Part shown: positions 24,459 to 31,911 of the stretch, piece after piece
Layout of the letters: the number at the start of each line of letters is the position of its first letter
How positions within the stretch are numbered: position 1 is the stretch's first letter
Assembly (NCBI GenBank): GCA_002427545.1
Contig: DIRM01000018.1
Coordinates: 38,665 to 83,960 of the forward strand
Direction: 5' to 3'
Origin: Mageeibacillus sp. UBA5436
GTDB taxonomy: Bacteria; Bacillota; Clostridia; Saccharofermentanales; DTU023
DNA: 45,296 bases
Made by a program: the position numbers and the translations under genes
The notes under the pieces: generated by a model
Told to the model about the DNA's origin: nothing
What the model saw: only the letters and a program-made list of their open reading frames with translations
Databases searched by the model: none

Positions 24459-25447
24459 AAAGACTATTAAGTATGCGAGAAGCATTGCGTGAAGCTATGC
24501 GACAAGAGATGGAATCAGATGAATCTATCTTTATCATGGGTGAAGATGTAGGTGTTTATCAAGGTGTTAATCAAGTCACAGGAAATTTGATTGATATATT
24601 TGGGCCGGATAGAGTGATGGATACACCCATCTCAGAAACAGCTTTTATGGGTGCTGCAGTTGGTTCTGCCATGCTTGGTTTAAAGCCAATTGTTGAATTA
24701 CAGGTAGTAGATTTTATAAGTGTCTGTCTGGATCCATTAATGAATCAAGCAGCTAAAATTAATTTTATGTCTGGCAATCAAATACATGTACCACTTGTAC
24801 TGAGGGCTGCTTTTGGAGCTGGGCTTGGGGCTGCTGCGCAACATTCGCAATCATTAGAAGCTTTATTCTGTCATATTCCTGGTATTAAAGTTATTATGCC
24901 TGCGACAGCATATGATGCTAAAGGCTTATTGGTTTCGGCTATAAGAGATCCAGATCCAATTGTTTTTTTAGAACCGAGACGACTTTACAGCGAAGAAACA
25001 AATGTTCCAATTGAAACTTATATAATACCGATAAGCAAAGCAGATATTAAAAGACAAGGCAAAGATTTAACCATTATTACTTATGGCAGCATGTTACCAA
25101 ATAGCCTTGAATTAGCATCTTTACTAAATGAGAAATACCAGATCGATTGTGAAGTTATTGATTTACGTACTTTACAGCCACTTGATTCGCAGACTATTCT
25201 TAAAAGTGTAGAGAAAACAAAAAGGGTTGTTATTATACACGAAGATATAGAATTTATGGGAATTGGAGCAGAAATTGCAGCGCAAATCTCACAAACAGAT
25301 TTAATTTATAAATTAAAAACACCTATTAAAAGATTTGGAGCAAAATTTTCGCCTATTCCATTTGCTGAAAATTTAGAAGCTGAAACTTTACCACAATTGA
25401 TAAACATTGAAAAGCAAATACTTGCAATGTTTAGACCGAAATTATAA
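24455..25447 (+). CDS. Thiamine-diphosphate dehydrogenase E1 beta subunit (pyruvate/acetoin type)
   Basis: Partner of the preceding alpha subunit; 330 residues, full length for the family. Segments include MREALREAMRQEMESDESIF, FIMGEDVGVYQGVNQVTG, PISETAFMGAAVGSAMLG, HSQSLEALFCHIPGIKVIMP and the C-terminal transketolase-type domain with YGSMLPNSLELA and VVIIHEDIEFMGIGAEIAA. The ATGA overlap gives a coupled alpha/beta pair. It is followed by infA 52 bases downstream with no terminator between them. Confidence 0.9.
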   Translation: MKRLLSMREALREAMRQEMESDESIFIMGEDVGVYQGVNQVTGNLIDIFGPDRVMDTPISETAFMGAAVGSAMLGLKPIVELQVVDFISVCLDPLMNQAAKINFMSGNQIHVPLVLRAAFGAGLGAAAQHSQSLEALFCHIPGIKVIMPATAYDAKGLLVSAIRDPDPIVFLEPRRLYSEETNVPIETYIIPISKADIKRQGKDLTIITYGSMLPNSLELASLLNEKYQIDCEVIDLRTLQPLDSQTILKSVEKTKRVVIIHEDIEFMGIGAEIAAQISQTDLIYKLKTPIKRFGAKFSPIPFAENLEAETLPQLINIEKQILAMFRPKL

Positions 25448-25499
25448 GATAGAAATGTTGTCTATTTAAGATAAAAAATATTTAGAAAGGACTCTATGG

Positions 25500-25718
25500 A
25501 TGGCAAAAGAAGATTTAATTGAAACAAAGGGTATTGTAATCGAGACATTACCTAATACTTTATTTCGCGTCAGATTAGAAAATGGTCATGAAGTGACAGC
25601 TCATTTATCTGGCAAATTACGTCAACATTACATTAAAATTCTAACTGGTGACCAAGTTACAGTTGAATTGACGCCTTATGATTTAACTAAAGGCAGAATT
25701 ACTTGGCGCGGCAAATAA
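25500..25718 (+). CDS. infA: Translation initiation factor IF-1
   Basis: 72 residues, full length. OB fold with MAKEDLIETKGIVIETLPNT, GHEVTAHLSGKLRQHYIKIL and LTKGRITWRGK. IF-1 blocks the 30S A site during initiation. GAAAGGA (25484-25490) is about 9 bases upstream. It follows the E1 beta gene and precedes a new promoter, so it is probably the end of the adk-map-E1 unit. Confidence 0.98.
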   Translation: MAKEDLIETKGIVIETLPNTLFRVRLENGHEVTAHLSGKLRQHYIKILTGDQVTVELTPYDLTKGRITWRGK

Positions 25719-25763
25719 GATATTAAAAAAGTAGATTCGATTGAAATACTACGAATTAAATAT

Positions 25764-25788
25764 TAATTTAGCAAAGTAATTTAGCAAA
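25764..25788 (+). repeat. Tandem 12-bp repeat upstream of the alpha operon promoter
   Basis: TAATTTAGCAAA occurs at 25764-25775 and again at 25777-25788, one base apart. It ends 14 bases before the -35 box at 25803. The AT-rich content fits an UP-like element. AGCAA at its end could also pair with TTGCT at 25803-25807 ahead of a T run (25807-25813), a weak terminator-like fold overlapping the promoter. Confidence 0.5.
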
Positions 25789-25802
25789 ATCTAAAAAATA
25801 GC

Positions 25803-25830
25803 TTGCTTTTTTTATTTAATTTGATACACT
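25803..25830 (+). promoter_or_regulatory. Promoter of the alpha operon (rpmJ-rplQ)
   Basis: TTGCTT (25803-25808), a 16-base spacer, TACACT (25825-25830), with an extended -10 TG at 25822-25823. Predicted start near 25837, about 50 bases upstream of rpmJ. Confidence 0.65.
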
Positions 25831-25841
25831 GTTTCAGCGTC

Positions 25842-25862
25842 GCCTTTAAAGAGGCAATTTTT
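25842..25862 (+). promoter_or_regulatory. Weak hairpin plus T run in the rpmJ 5' UTR
   Basis: GCCTT-taaa-GAGGC (25842-25855; 5 bp including one G-T), followed by AATTTTTTG. It lies within the first 30 bases of the predicted transcript. The stem is short; it may be a weak attenuator or have no role. Confidence 0.3.
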
Positions 25863-25887
25863 TGTTGCTACGAGAAAGGGAAGTAAT

Positions 25888-26001
25888 ATGAAAGTAAGAC
25901 CATCGGTAAAACCGATCTGCGAGAAATGCAGAGTGATTAAACGCAAGGGTAGAGTTATGGTTATTTGCTCAGACCCTAGGCACAAACAAAGACAAGGATA
26001 A
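25888..26001 (+). CDS. rpmJ: 50S ribosomal protein L36
   Basis: 37 residues, starting MKVRPSVKPICEKCRV and ending with SDPRHKQRQG. The zinc ligands C11, C14, C27 and H32 are all present, so this is the C+ form. GAAAGGGAAG lies about 7 bases upstream. Its position between infA and rpsM is the classical one. The last base of the stop codon starts a three-segment hairpin switch in the rpsM leader. Confidence 0.97.
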   Translation: MKVRPSVKPICEKCRVIKRKGRVMVICSDPRHKQRQG

Positions 26002-26147
26002 TTGAGCTTTTAGCACTCAATTATTATTGAGGACACGAGTACAAGGATGCGGCTGCATCAATCTTATTTAACCGGAGATTGTTGTTTTCCTTCAAAGCGT
26101 GTTGTTCAAATTAAAAATTGAATATTAAACACTAAGATTGATGGAGG
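26001..26147 (+). promoter_or_regulatory. Structured rpmJ-rpsM spacer (candidate ribosomal-protein leader)
   Basis: This spacer can form several helices. ATTGAG (26001-26006) and an identical ATTGAG (26026-26031) both complement CTCAAT (26016-26021), so two hairpins exclude each other. GATGC-ggct-GCATC is at 26046-26059. The main feature is an 11-bp perfect long-range pairing of 26056-26066 with 26133-26143, ending at the first G of the rpsM Shine-Dalgarno GGAGG (26143-26147). Bases 26059-26064 can instead pair locally with 26076-26081. A further hairpin is at 26105-26122. It is likely cis-regulatory. The protein that might bind (S4 controls this position in E. coli and its own rpsD leader in Bacillus) is not known here. 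Confidence 0.65.
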
Positions 26148-26154
26148 TGCATTA

Positions 26155-26502
26155 ATGGCACGTATTGCTGGGGTAGATATACCCAATGAAAAGCGTGTAG
26201 AGGTTGGACTCACCTATATTTATGGTGTAGGCTTGACAACGTCTAAAAAGGTATTAGAAAAATGTCAAATTAATCCTGATACGCGCGTTAAAGATTTAAC
26301 AGAAGTTGAAATCACAAATATTCGTGACGTCCTTGAAAATGAATACACGATCGAAGGTGATTTGCGTCGTGAGACTGCAATGAATATCAAACGTTTAACT
26401 GATATTGGTTGCTATCGCGGTCGTCGTCATCGTGCTGGACTGCCAGTTCGCGGTCAAAGAACCAAAACGAATGCAAGAACCCGTAAGGGTAAAAGACGTT
26501 AG
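26155..26502 (+). CDS. rpsM: 30S ribosomal protein S13
   Basis: 115 residues, slightly shorter than the common 120. Contains MARIAGVDIPNEKRVEVGL, IYGVGLTTSKKVLEKC and the basic C-terminal RAGLPVRGQRTKTNARTRKG. S13 contacts the 50S subunit and P-site tRNA. GGAGG precedes the ATG by 7 bases; its first G can be sequestered by the upstream 11-bp helix. Confidence 0.98.
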   Translation: MARIAGVDIPNEKRVEVGLTYIYGVGLTTSKKVLEKCQINPDTRVKDLTEVEITNIRDVLENEYTIEGDLRRETAMNIKRLTDIGCYRGRRHRAGLPVRGQRTKTNARTRKGKRR

Positions 26503-26513
26503 GGGGTAAGAAC

Positions 26514-26909
26514 ATGGCAAAAGCAAAAAGAAAAACACGTGTAAGACGTCGCGTTAAAAAGAATGTAGCTAAAGGACAAGCACATATTCATTCTTCTTTT
26601 AATAATACAATTGTTACAATTACCGATTTACAAGGAAATGTAATTTCTTATTCAAGCGCAGGTGCACATGGCATGCGTGGTTCTCGTAAGGGTACACCAT
26701 TTGCAGCACAAATGGCATCTGAAACAGCAGCTAAAGCAGCTGTTAATCAAGGTATGCAAACAGTTGAAGTTTATGTTAAAGGACCAGGATCAGGTAGAGA
26801 ATCTGCGATTCGCGCTCTTGATACAGCTGGTTTAGAAGTAGTCTTAATCAAAGATGTGACACCTATTCCACATAATGGTTGTAGACCACCGAAAAGAAGA
26901 AGAATTTAA
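26514..26909 (+). CDS. rpsK: 30S ribosomal protein S11
   Basis: 131 residues, standard. Contains GQAHIHSSFNNTIVTITDLQ, SSAGAHGMRGSRKGTPFAAQ and the C-terminal DVTPIPHNGCRPPKRRR. S11 lies on the 30S platform near the exit-side mRNA. 11 bases after rpsM with GGGGT-type RBS. Confidence 0.98.
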   Translation: MAKAKRKTRVRRRVKKNVAKGQAHIHSSFNNTIVTITDLQGNVISYSSAGAHGMRGSRKGTPFAAQMASETAAKAAVNQGMQTVEVYVKGPGSGRESAIRALDTAGLEVVLIKDVTPIPHNGCRPPKRRRI

Positions 26910-26921
26910 AGGAGGATCAAT

Positions 26922-27503
26922 ATGGCTAGAGATATGACACCTATCTTAAAAAGATGTAGAGCTTTAGGGATTGAACCTCAAGTGATGGGGATTAATAAAA
27001 AATCAAATCGTAATCCTCAAAAAACACGTCGAAAAGAAAGTGAATATGGACGTCAGTTAAAAGAAAAACAAAAAGTAAAATTTGTTTATGGCATCATGGA
27101 GAAACAGTTCAGAAATATTTATGATCGTGCTTCACGTATGCAAGGCATTACTGGCGAAAACTTATTACAATTATTAGAATTGCGTCTCGACAATACTGTT
27201 TATAGATTAGGTTTTGCAGATACAAGAGCTCAGGCGAGACAATATGTTTCTCATTCACATTTTTTAGTAAATGGTAAGAAATTAAATATTCCATCTGCAA
27301 CTTTGCGTGTTGGTGATGTTATCACTTTAAAAGACCGTTCTAAAAAATTAGAGCCTTTTAAAGAACTAGAAGATGCAAACGTTCCTGATTGGTTATCCAT
27401 GAATTGGGATACGATGGAAGCAAAAGTTGTTGGTCTTCCTTCTCGTTCAGATATTGACTTTGAAGTAGAAGAAACATTAATCGTCGAGCTCTATTCTAGG
27501 TAA
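26922..27503 (+). CDS. rpsD: 30S ribosomal protein S4
   Basis: 193 residues, a little shorter than the usual 200. Typical core: KRRKESEYGRQLKEKQKVKF-like segment (TRRKESEYGRQLKEKQ), YGIMEKQFRNIYDRAS, the S4 domain LLQLLELRLDNTVYRLGFAD, and the C-terminal PSRSDIDFEVEETLIVELYS. The N-terminal region lacks the four-cysteine zinc motif. S4 nucleates 30S assembly and is the alpha operon repressor in E. coli. In Bacillus rpsD is a separate gene; here it lies inside the operon. AAAGGAGG precedes the ATG. Confidence 0.97.
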   Translation: MARDMTPILKRCRALGIEPQVMGINKKSNRNPQKTRRKESEYGRQLKEKQKVKFVYGIMEKQFRNIYDRASRMQGITGENLLQLLELRLDNTVYRLGFADTRAQARQYVSHSHFLVNGKKLNIPSATLRVGDVITLKDRSKKLEPFKELEDANVPDWLSMNWDTMEAKVVGLPSRSDIDFEVEETLIVELYSR

Positions 27504-27548
27504 TGAATAAAGTTTTTAAAATCGATTAATAAACATAAGGAGGCCTTA

Positions 27549-28502
27549 ATGTTAGAAGAAAAACAACCTATTATCGAATGCATTGAAAATAATGATAATA
27601 ACTCATATGGCAAATACAGTGTTGAGCCTCTAGAACGCGGTTATGGTACAACCATAGGTAATGCATTAAGAAGAGTTTTACTCTCTTCATTACCAGGTCA
27701 TGCGGTAACAGCAATTCGTGTTGAAAATGTCTTTCATGAATTTTCCACTGTTCCTGGTGTGATTGAAGACATGACCGAAATTATTTTAAATATTAAAGAA
27801 ATTCGTGTTAAATTGCATGTTGATGGTCCTAAGACCGTCTTTATCAGCGCGGATGAAGGTTATGTAGGTGAAGTCACAGCAGGTGACATTGTTCACGATG
27901 ATGAAGTTGAGATATTAAATCCAGATTTAGTGATTGCTACCTTAAACGGTGAAGGCCGTTTATTGATAGAATTAACGATTGATGAAGGAAGAGGCTATTG
28001 TCCTGCTGAACGCAATAAATTACCTAATCAGCCAATTGGTGTTATTCCAGTTGATTCTATTTTTAATCCAGTTCGTAAAGTCAATTATAAAGTAGATGAT
28101 ACGCGTGTTGGTCAAATAACCGATTATGATAAATTGACGATGGAAATTTGGACTGATGGCACAATTGAGACTAAAGACGCACTTGATTTAGCTTCACAAT
28201 ATTTGATTGAACATTTTAGTTTATTCTCTGGTTTGGAAAACACAGTAGAAGAAATTGAAGAAGAAGTCGAAGAAGTAGTCGAAGAAAAGAATTTAGTATA
28301 CGACATCATGATTGAAGATTTGGATTTTTCAGTACGAACCTATAATTGTTTAAAACGTGCTGGTGTTAATACAGTAGGCGACTTAGTAGCAAAATCAGAG
28401 TCTGATATGATGAAAATCCGTAATTTAGGGAAAAAATCATTAGAAGAGATCATTTTAAAATTAGATGATATGAATCTAAGCCTGGCAAATGATGAAGCTT
28501 AA
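27549..28502 (+). CDS. rpoA: DNA-directed RNA polymerase subunit alpha
   Basis: 317 residues, normal. The N-terminal domain has YGKYSVEPLERGYGTTIGNA, NALRRVLLSSLPGHAVTAIR and VTAGDIVHDDEVEILNPDL. An acidic linker near 235-255 (EEIEEEVEEVVEEKN) leads to the C-terminal domain with IEDLDFSVRTYNCLKRAGV and KIRNLGKKSLEEI, which binds UP elements and activators such as Crp. AAGGAGG precedes the ATG, 45 bases after rpsD. Confidence 0.98.
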   Translation: MLEEKQPIIECIENNDNNSYGKYSVEPLERGYGTTIGNALRRVLLSSLPGHAVTAIRVENVFHEFSTVPGVIEDMTEIILNIKEIRVKLHVDGPKTVFISADEGYVGEVTAGDIVHDDEVEILNPDLVIATLNGEGRLLIELTIDEGRGYCPAERNKLPNQPIGVIPVDSIFNPVRKVNYKVDDTRVGQITDYDKLTMEIWTDGTIETKDALDLASQYLIEHFSLFSGLENTVEEIEEEVEEVVEEKNLVYDIMIEDLDFSVRTYNCLKRAGVNTVGDLVAKSESDMMKIRNLGKKSLEEIILKLDDMNLSLANDEA

Positions 28503-28525
28503 GAGAGACTACAGGAGGATTTATA

Positions 28526-29050
28526 ATGGCTATAAATAGAAAATTAGGTCGTGCATCAGATGTACGTCGCTCAATGTTGAAAGGCTTAACAACTTCTTTG
28601 ATTGTTAATGGCAAAATTACAACAACTATGACAAGAGCTTCTGAAGTACAACGCATGACAGAAAAATTAATTACTTTAGCTGTCAAGGAACATCAAAATT
28701 TTGATACCGTAGAAAAAGAAGTATCATCTGCAAAACTTGATGGTAAAGGCAAAAAAATATTAAAAACAGCAACTTCAAAGAATGATAATAAATATGATGT
28801 TGTTGAACGTGAAATGAAAATGGAAATGGTTCAATTGGATCATCCATCCAGATTAGCTGCAAGACGTAAATTAATTGCAAGTTTAAATGAAATTCACACT
28901 GAAGATGGTGAACGTTTTAATACAGTAAATTATTTATTTAATGAAGTAGCTCCAAAATACGTTGATCGCGAGGGTGGCTATACTAGAATAATTAAAATTG
29001 GCCCAAGAAGAGGCGATGCAGCAGAAATGGTTATTTTAGAATTGGTATAA
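28526..29050 (+). CDS. rplQ: 50S ribosomal protein L17, long form
   Basis: 174 residues, against about 112-128 in most bacteria. The N-terminal half has the usual AINRKLGRASDVRRSMLKGL and LIVNGKITTTMTRASEVQR. A lysine-rich insert of roughly 50 residues (about 60-112) separates it from HPSRLAARRKLIASLNEIH-like and the final GPRRGDAAEMVILELV. Long L17 forms are known in several Clostridia, which supports the lineage call. AGGAGG precedes the ATG. A terminator follows. Confidence 0.97.
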   Translation: MAINRKLGRASDVRRSMLKGLTTSLIVNGKITTTMTRASEVQRMTEKLITLAVKEHQNFDTVEKEVSSAKLDGKGKKILKTATSKNDNKYDVVEREMKMEMVQLDHPSRLAARRKLIASLNEIHTEDGERFNTVNYLFNEVAPKYVDREGGYTRIIKIGPRRGDAAEMVILELV

Positions 29051-29097
29051 TTTACGCTTAATCGTATACAGATTTACAAATATCGTATAAACTAAAG

Positions 29098-29121
29098 AAG
29101 CATCCATTTGGATGCTTTTTT
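29098..29121 (+). terminator. Rho-independent terminator after rplQ
   Basis: AAGCATCC-attt-GGATGCTT followed by a T run to 29121. It closes the alpha operon 47 bases after rplQ. The ECF gene starts 21 bases downstream, too close for an intervening promoter, so that gene relies on read-through or an upstream promoter. Confidence 0.93.
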
Positions 29122-29142
29122 AGGATAAAGGAGTTTATTTGA

Positions 29143-31077
29143 ATGCCTAATTCTAGAAAACCATTGTCAAATGAAAATGGCATTAATCAGTCTAATAATA
29201 TAGATGTATTAGAATTACAAAAACAAACCATACTTGAAAAAGAAGCATTCGTTCAGGTCAAAGATGTGACCTTTTCTTATTATTCTGAATTTCAAGATAA
29301 TACGGATAGTGCCTTGAATCACATTTCTATTGAAGCTCTGACAGGTCAACATATAGCTATTTTAGGGCGTAATGGATCTGGTAAATCAACGATGGCTAAA
29401 TTGATTAATGGATTATTATTACCTGATCAAGGTGAAGTTTTGGTATTAGGAAAAAATACTGCAGATGAAGATGAAATTTGGTCAATTAGACAAATTTGTG
29501 GCATGGTATTTCAAAACCCAGATAATCAAATAGTTGGTACAACTGTAGAAGAAGATGTTGCCTTTGGACCTGAAAATCTAGGTGTTCCTTCTCCAGAAAT
29601 CAGAATAAGAGTCGATGATGCTCTAAGTGAAGTTGGTTTATCTAACTATGCGATACAAGCACCTAGTTCCTTATCTGGCGGACAAAAACAAAAACTTGCG
29701 ATTGCCGGAATTTTAGCGATGAAACCTCAGTGTATCATTCTTGATGAAGCTACTTCTATGCTTGATCCACAAGCAGCCAAAGACCTAATGGAATTAATTT
29801 CTACATTGAAAGAAGAATATAATCTGACCATTTTAGATATTACTCATGATGTAGAAAATGCCATTTCGGCAGATTATATTTATGTTTTGCAACAAGGTGA
29901 AATTCTTATACAGGGAACACCACGCGAGGTTTTTTCAAAATCTGGAAAAGTATTATCGGCAGGTCTAGAACTACCAAAACATTTATTGACGCTCTATTCT
30001 TTGATGAATCATTATTCTTCTGAGACTTTAAGTCTTTTATCTAAACAATTTTCTGAGGGAATATTTTCTGTTAATGATACGGTCAAAGCTATTCAATTTT
30101 TAATGACTCAGCCATTAATGAAAACTGTTCCAGATGATTCTACTGAAAATGAAGAACATTCTAATAACGAGTATCCAGAAAAATCTGTTATTTCAGTGCA
30201 GGATCTGAGTTTTTCTTATCAAAAAGATTCTGAACATGAAGTTCAAGCTTTAAAACATATAAGTTTTGAGATTAAACAAGGTGAATTAGTCACCATTATA
30301 GGACATTCTGGTTCAGGAAAATCAACTTTAATTTCTCATCTAAATGGCTTGACAATACCTCAAAAAGGTAAAGTCTTGATAGGTGATTTAACTACCTCTG
30401 AAAAGAAAAACATTCCTGCTATTAGAAAACAGGTTGGACTTTTATTCCAATATCCAGAGCATCAACTTTTTGAAAATACCGTTTATGAAGATATAGCTTT
30501 TGGGCCTAAACAATTTAAAATACCAAAAGAAGAGATGGAAAGAAATATTAAAAAAGCCATAAAAATTGTTAATTTAGATGAAGAATTACTTACGAGATCT
30601 CCTTTTGAATTATCAGGGGGGCAGCAAAGACGGGTTGCTATTGCTGGAGTTATAGCAACAAATTGTGATATTTTTGTTTTAGATGAGCCTGCTGCTGGTT
30701 TGGATCCTATCGGTAAAAATGAAATTTTTTCTTATATATCAGAATTGCGTAAAACGGGAAAAACAATCATTTTGGTATCTCATGATATGAATTTAGTAGC
30801 TGAAATTTCGGATCGCATTTTGGTTTTACAGGAAGGTGAATTACAGGCTTTTGATACCAGAGAGAAGATTTTTTCTGATCCTAAATTACTTAAAAAAGCA
30901 GGTCTAGCAGAACCAGCTGTTTACCATTTCTCAAAAATTTTATCAAATGAATTTTCTACTGATTTAATTGGTTTTACGGCAGAAGATGTAAAAATAAAAT
31001 TGTTAAAATTTCTGCAAGATAATAGCCTTGATAATATAAATAGAAAAAATTTTGAAAAGGGAACAAAAAATGCATGA
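29143..31077 (+). CDS. ECF transporter ATPase, two ATPase domains in one chain (EcfA1-EcfA2 fusion type)
   Basis: 644 residues containing two complete ABC ATPase domains. Domain 1: Walker A GRNGSGKST near residue 75, signature LSGGQKQKLA near 177, Walker B CIILDEATSMLD near 200. A linker of about 55 residues (290-345) follows. Domain 2: Walker A GHSGSGKST near 387, LSGGQQRRVA near 492, IFVLDEPAAGLD. Both contain the Q-loop VFQNPDNQ/LFQYPEHQ typical of EcfA. In most Firmicutes EcfA1 and EcfA2 are separate adjacent genes between rplQ and ecfT; here they are one continuous frame. With EcfT they would energise vitamin or metal uptake through S components, none of which is in the window. Confidence 0.93.
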   Translation: MPNSRKPLSNENGINQSNNIDVLELQKQTILEKEAFVQVKDVTFSYYSEFQDNTDSALNHISIEALTGQHIAILGRNGSGKSTMAKLINGLLLPDQGEVLVLGKNTADEDEIWSIRQICGMVFQNPDNQIVGTTVEEDVAFGPENLGVPSPEIRIRVDDALSEVGLSNYAIQAPSSLSGGQKQKLAIAGILAMKPQCIILDEATSMLDPQAAKDLMELISTLKEEYNLTILDITHDVENAISADYIYVLQQGEILIQGTPREVFSKSGKVLSAGLELPKHLLTLYSLMNHYSSETLSLLSKQFSEGIFSVNDTVKAIQFLMTQPLMKTVPDDSTENEEHSNNEYPEKSVISVQDLSFSYQKDSEHEVQALKHISFEIKQGELVTIIGHSGSGKSTLISHLNGLTIPQKGKVLIGDLTTSEKKNIPAIRKQVGLLFQYPEHQLFENTVYEDIAFGPKQFKIPKEEMERNIKKAIKIVNLDEELLTRSPFELSGGQQRRVAIAGVIATNCDIFVLDEPAAGLDPIGKNEIFSYISELRKTGKTIILVSHDMNLVAEISDRILVLQEGELQAFDTREKIFSDPKLLKKAGLAEPAVYHFSKILSNEFSTDLIGFTAEDVKIKLLKFLQDNSLDNINRKNFEKGTKNA

Positions 31078-31885
31078 TCAAATCCTGTTAGGAAAATATT
31101 ATCCTGGTAATTCAATATTGCATCGTTTAGATCCGCGTACAAAATTTATTTTGATGCTTGTTTTAATGATTACTATATTGATACCTCGCACAGCATTTCC
31201 TTTAATTTTAATCTGTGTTTATTCTTTTATAATGATGCTTATTTCAAAGGTTCCAATAAGAGAGATACTCAAGAGTTTAAAAAGTGTTATCTTTATTCTT
31301 TCTTTTGCTTTTTTAATTAATCTTTTTACAGGTAAAGGTGAAATTATATTTCAATTTTATTTTTTGAAAATAACAGAAGAAGGATTAAAAAATGCAATCA
31401 TTATGTCTTCTCGTTTAATTTTTTTAGTCCTTGATACAACATTATTACTTACATTAACTACAACAAGCTTGCAATTGGCTGATGCAATAGAAAGTTTATT
31501 AAAACCATTAAAAATTTTTCATGTTCCTGCTCATGAGATAGCAATGATGATTTCGATTGCTCTTCGTTTTGTTCCAACTTTAATGGAAGAAACAGATAAA
31601 ATTATTAAAGCTCAAAATTCTAGAGGTGCTAATTTTGATGCAGGGGGATTTTTCACAAAGATCAAAGGCTATGTATCTATAATTGTGCCACTTTTTGTAA
31701 GTAGTTTTCGTCGCGCATCTGAGTTGGCATTTGCAATGGAAGCTCGTTGCTATCGTGGTGGTGAAGGACGAACCAAATTAAAAGAATTAAAATATAGTAA
31801 ACTGGATTTAGCTTTTACGATGGTTTTCTTATTGGCTTGTACAACAATTTTAATAAGTCATTATCAATTCGCAAATTTGTTATAA
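31070..31885 (+). CDS. ecfT: ECF transporter transmembrane protein EcfT
   Basis: 271 residues. Starts with GKYYPGNSILHRLDPRTKF, the standard EcfT N terminus, followed by about five to six membrane helices. The two coupling-helix motifs that contact the ATPases are NSRGANF and MEARCYRGG. The ATG at 31070 has AAAAGGGA about 7 bases upstream and overlaps the ATPase stop by 8 bases; a TTG at 31052 is less likely. It shares the module with the double ATPase. Confidence 0.94.
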   Translation: MHDQILLGKYYPGNSILHRLDPRTKFILMLVLMITILIPRTAFPLILICVYSFIMMLISKVPIREILKSLKSVIFILSFAFLINLFTGKGEIIFQFYFLKITEEGLKNAIIMSSRLIFLVLDTTLLLTLTTTSLQLADAIESLLKPLKIFHVPAHEIAMMISIALRFVPTLMEETDKIIKAQNSRGANFDAGGFFTKIKGYVSIIVPLFVSSFRRASELAFAMEARCYRGGEGRTKLKELKYSKLDLAFTMVFLLACTTILISHYQFANLL

Positions 31886-31911
31886 TAAGATAAAAAGTTT
31901 TGGAGGCGAAT

